Of a stretch of DNA of 43,493 nucleotides, positions 41,395-43,493 are shown one piece after another. The stretch lies in the NCBI GenBank assembly GCA_944320295.1, contig CALUGY010000014.1:1-43493 (forward strand). The letters are read 5' to 3'. Numbering within the stretch: position 1 is the stretch's first letter; each line of letters starts with the position of its first letter. Both the position numbers and the translations under genes were made by a program. The stretch comes from an uncultured Bacteroides sp. (GTDB lineage: Bacteria; Bacteroidota; Bacteroidia; Bacteroidales; Bacteroidaceae). The notes under the pieces were generated by a model. The model saw only the letters and a program-made list of their open reading frames with translations. It was not told where the DNA came from and did no database searches.

Positions 41395-42741
41395 ATGCTA
41401 ATAGATTTTACAGTAAAGAACTTCATGTCTTATAAGAATGAAGCTACTTTCAGTATGCTCGCAAGTACTACGGTAAAAGAGTGTGAAACAGACAAAGATT
41501 ATTCTAATGTTTCGATTACTGGGAACGGTAAGCGTATACTTAGGACGGCGGCTATATATGGTGCAAATGGTTCTGGAAAAAGTACAGTAATCACTGCTAT
41601 GAATTCTTTCAGGACAATGGTGCTACGCTCATTTGTTGATGAAACGCTCGTTAAGAATCTTTCGCAATTATATTACCATTTTGATGTTGATTGTGTAGAA
41701 CAGCCAATATCAATGCAAATGATTTTTATTTGCAACGAATTGCGATATAGATTTGGTTTTGAGATATTTCAAGGAAAGGTGCTAACAGAATGGCTTTACG
41801 TATTGCTCAAAGGCAGCACGAAAGAAAGTTATTGTTTCAAGCGCGAAGGGCAGAACATTAAAGTTAATTCTAAAGTAATGAACGGTACAAGAGGCATTAC
41901 TGCAAAAACAAGAAGTAACGCTTTGTTTCTTTCTACGACAGCACAGTTTAATGTGTCTGTTGCAATGGTTATAAAAGAATGGTTCAGGAAACGCTTTAAT
42001 GTTCTTTCTGGGTTGGATGATACATTGGCTTACACTGTAAGGGCGTTTATGCACGACTCTTTGGCTCGTCAAAGAATTTTATCTATGATTGAAATTGTTG
42101 ATAATTGTATCAAGGATGTAAATGTAGAGGATAGCGTAAAAGAAGTCAATCCCCAGGAACCGGCGTTCGGTATTTTAGCAAAACTTGGTATCAACATGAC
42201 GGCCGAAATGAACCAACGTGTCGAAAAAATTGAGCAACACGAACTTCAAATTAATGCTATTCATAAGATGTACTCTAATGGTGAGGAAGTTGGAGACAAA
42301 GCATTGAACTTCAAATTTGAATCATTAGGAACTACAAAATTGTTTGCTCTACTTGGTCCATTCTTTGATACTATACAAAATGGAGGGGTTTTGATTATAG
42401 ATGAGTTTGGAACAAGTCTCCATACTCAACTTTCCATTGAATTACTGAAGTTGTTTCACAGCTCAATGAATATCAATGGGGCGCAATTAATTATTACTAC
42501 GCATGATACGAATCTTTTACGCAAAGATTTGTTACGTAGAGATCAAATCTGGTTTACGGAAAAGAGCCATGAAGGGGTGTCTGATTTGTATTCTTTGGTT
42601 GAATATAAAATAAATCAAGCTAATAGTGTAAGGAATGATGCTTCGTTCTCAAAAGATTATCTTGCTGGACGTTATGGTGCGATTCCTTATTTTGGAAATC
42701 TGGAAAAATTTATTTTGGAATATGGCAACCAGGAAAAGTAA
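41395..42741 (+). CDS. AAA-family ATPase (AAA_15/AAA_21 type)
   Basis: This 448-aa protein resembles the OLD/RloA/AbiL class of ABC-like ATPases found in defence islands. It begins MLIDFTVKNFMSYKNEATFS. Walker A is AIYGANGSGKST near residue 55, Walker B VLIIDEFGTSLH near 340, and an H-loop-like ITTHDTNLL near 370. The middle is helical. No nuclease (TOPRIM or HNH) domain is visible in it. The next gene overlaps its end by 20 bases, so the two are translationally coupled, as in two-gene ATPase-effector anti-phage systems. AT-rich codon use is unlike the core genes. The defence role is inferred from family and context. Confidence 0.85.
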   Translation: MLIDFTVKNFMSYKNEATFSMLASTTVKECETDKDYSNVSITGNGKRILRTAAIYGANGSGKSTVITAMNSFRTMVLRSFVDETLVKNLSQLYYHFDVDCVEQPISMQMIFICNELRYRFGFEIFQGKVLTEWLYVLLKGSTKESYCFKREGQNIKVNSKVMNGTRGITAKTRSNALFLSTTAQFNVSVAMVIKEWFRKRFNVLSGLDDTLAYTVRAFMHDSLARQRILSMIEIVDNCIKDVNVEDSVKEVNPQEPAFGILAKLGINMTAEMNQRVEKIEQHELQINAIHKMYSNGEEVGDKALNFKFESLGTTKLFALLGPFFDTIQNGGVLIIDEFGTSLHTQLSIELLKLFHSSMNINGAQLIITTHDTNLLRKDLLRRDQIWFTEKSHEGVSDLYSLVEYKINQANSVRNDASFSKDYLAGRYGAIPYFGNLEKFILEYGNQEK

Positions 42742-43180
42742 ATTTGACGATAAGTTCAAGAGTACATTACCCCGTGAGTGCCGTATAGAAAATGAAAGAA
42801 GTGAGCGGAATGTAAAGGATGAACAACCGAAACTCAGTTTCAATTTTAAAGACTTTGATACCAGTCAGTGTCCTCCAGGACAAACTTTCGAGCAATGGCA
42901 AAAAGAAGGTCGACTTTCAGTCCTCATGAAAAAATTTATCGATGTTTGTTCCTATAATAGAACAGAGGCTGAACAAAAGAAATTGTTGAAAGTATATGGC
43001 GACTTTCCTAAGTCAAGCCATTTCAAAAAACCGCCTCATATCACAGGAGAAGTACAGTGGGGTACAATACAACGAATTGGCGGACAAAAACCGAGACTTG
43101 CGGGGTACATCATAGGGTCTGTGTTTTATCCTGTATTTTTAGATAAAGACCATGTGTTTTATCCCTCAAAAAAGGAATAA
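42722..43180 (+). CDS. Unrecognised 152-aa partner of the ATPase
   Basis: The start at 42722 (MATRKSKFDDKFKSTLPREC) overlaps the ATPase stop by 20 bases. The N-terminal half is charged and probably disordered. The C-terminal 60 residues look folded: EVQWGTIQRIGGQKPRLAGY followed by IIGSVFYPVFLDKDHVFYP, a short beta-rich segment. No HNH, RloB, TOPRIM or HEPN motif was seen. Its tight coupling suggests it is the effector or adaptor of the cassette. I do not recognise the family and assign no activity. Confidence 0.7.
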   Translation: MATRKSKFDDKFKSTLPRECRIENERSERNVKDEQPKLSFNFKDFDTSQCPPGQTFEQWQKEGRLSVLMKKFIDVCSYNRTEAEQKKLLKVYGDFPKSSHFKKPPHITGEVQWGTIQRIGGQKPRLAGYIIGSVFYPVFLDKDHVFYPSKKE

Positions 43181-43198
43181 CCGAATGTTAATATATAT

Positions 43199-43372
43199 AT
43201 GGCAACAAATCCACCGTCCGGTGATGGACATCGAAATGGCGCTGTGAGAAAACGTTCTCAGGTTTATAATCCCAAAACAGAACAATGGGTAAAAAGGGAT
43301 AAAGATACTGGACGTTTCATGGATGTCAAGCAAGATGGTACACCGTTTAAAGGTGTACGAAAAGAACAGTGA
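43199..43372 (+). CDS. 57-aa conserved-looking small protein
   Basis: A short open frame begins at ATG 43199-43201, 18 bases after the 152-aa gene, and ends at TGA 43370-43372. It reads MATNPPSGDGHRNGAVRKRS, then PKTEQWVKRDKDTGRFMDV and a basic tail. The HRNGAVRxRSQ, WVKRDxxTGRFMD and GxPFKGVRKE segments look like a known family of small proteins of unknown function. It is soluble, basic and without a signal peptide. It lies before the terminator of the cassette, so it is the third gene. Confidence 0.72.
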   Translation: MATNPPSGDGHRNGAVRKRSQVYNPKTEQWVKRDKDTGRFMDVKQDGTPFKGVRKEQ

Positions 43373-43377
43373 TTTTT

Positions 43378-43416
43378 AATGAGGACAAGTACTATATACT
43401 TGCCCTCATTTTATTT
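43378..43416 (+). terminator. Terminator of the ATPase cassette
   Basis: AATGAGG-a-CAAGT pairs with ACTTG-c-CCTCATT across a 7-base loop (stem 43378-43410), followed by TTATTTTA. It separates the cassette from the convergent gene that runs in from the right edge. Confidence 0.75.
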
Positions 43417-43493
43417 TACATTGGTTTGATCATTGATTCAACAAAGGCAATCTCTTCTTCGGTCAACTTATATTTGGTATAGAGTTGCTGATC
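43416..43493 (-). CDS. C-terminal end of a probable DNA methylase/restriction enzyme
   Basis: The last 25 codons of a gene enter from the right edge and end at TAA (43416-43418). The peptide includes LYTKYKLTEEEIAFVESMI and KPM. A 'Y-x-LTEEEI-x-x-VE' tail is common at the C-terminus of Eco57I-type or type I/IIG N6-adenine methylases and restriction-modification enzymes. The fragment is too short to be sure. It supports a defence-island reading and is cut by the window end. Confidence 0.45.
   Translation of the reverse strand, partial: DQQLYTKYKLTEEEIAFVESMIKPM

Overview
The window looks like chromosome from a high-GC member of the Bacteroidales, probably Bacteroidaceae. The gene families support this: type III glutamine synthetase, LL-diaminopimelate aminotransferase, DUF4254 next to a family 9 glycosyltransferase, and a TonB-plug/beta-barrel protein with a carboxypeptidase-regulatory-like N-terminus. 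The promoters do too: many gene starts are preceded by the Bacteroidetes -7 element TAnnTTTG, several with a -33 TTG-type element about 19-20 bases upstream. These promoters also settle several start codons. The species cannot be named from the sequence.

Layout. 1-11021 is nitrogen and amino-acid metabolism: gltB (cut by the window edge), glnN, dapL and dapF on the minus strand, and asnB divergent on the plus strand. 11276-13628 holds an aminopeptidase P and a gamma-carbonic anhydrase. 13970-27081 is a surface-glycan/LPS region. Its minus-strand run encodes a CDP-glycerol glycerophosphotransferase-like protein, two GT2 enzymes, a GT2-GT4 fusion and an MsbA-like ABC exporter. A plus-strand operon follows (DUF4254, GT9 heptosyltransferase-like, LPS-kinase-like), then a GT4 on the minus strand and two more transferase-like genes on the plus strand. 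27354-40043 is mostly housekeeping and envelope: pdxB, a membrane protein with a THUMP-like methyltransferase, two lipoproteins (one a nitroreductase), an AraC regulator, typA, a TonB-family outer-membrane protein, ogt, rpsO and a BamA-like barrel protein.

From about 40286 to the end the composition turns AT-rich and the content changes. A 21-base tRNA 3'-end fragment with its terminator is followed by a frameshifted AlbA/Schlafen-type pseudogene. Next comes a compact plus-strand cassette (AAA ATPase, 152-aa partner, 57-aa protein) and the last 25 codons of a probable DNA methylase/restriction enzyme. This reads as one end of a tRNA-integrated defence island whose other end lies beyond the window.

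The most unusual feature is a set of nine short tandem arrays of imperfect palindromes in intergenic gaps. Seven share a core near CAACRYGTTG and repeat exactly every 22 bases, four clear units per array. They lie in tandem or divergent gaps. The other two lie in the two large convergent gaps and use different palindromes with almost the same geometry. One has nine axes at exactly 23-base steps, and its motif switches halfway without losing register. The other has a 19-base palindrome at 22-base steps. I know of no described element with this architecture, but I could not search for one.
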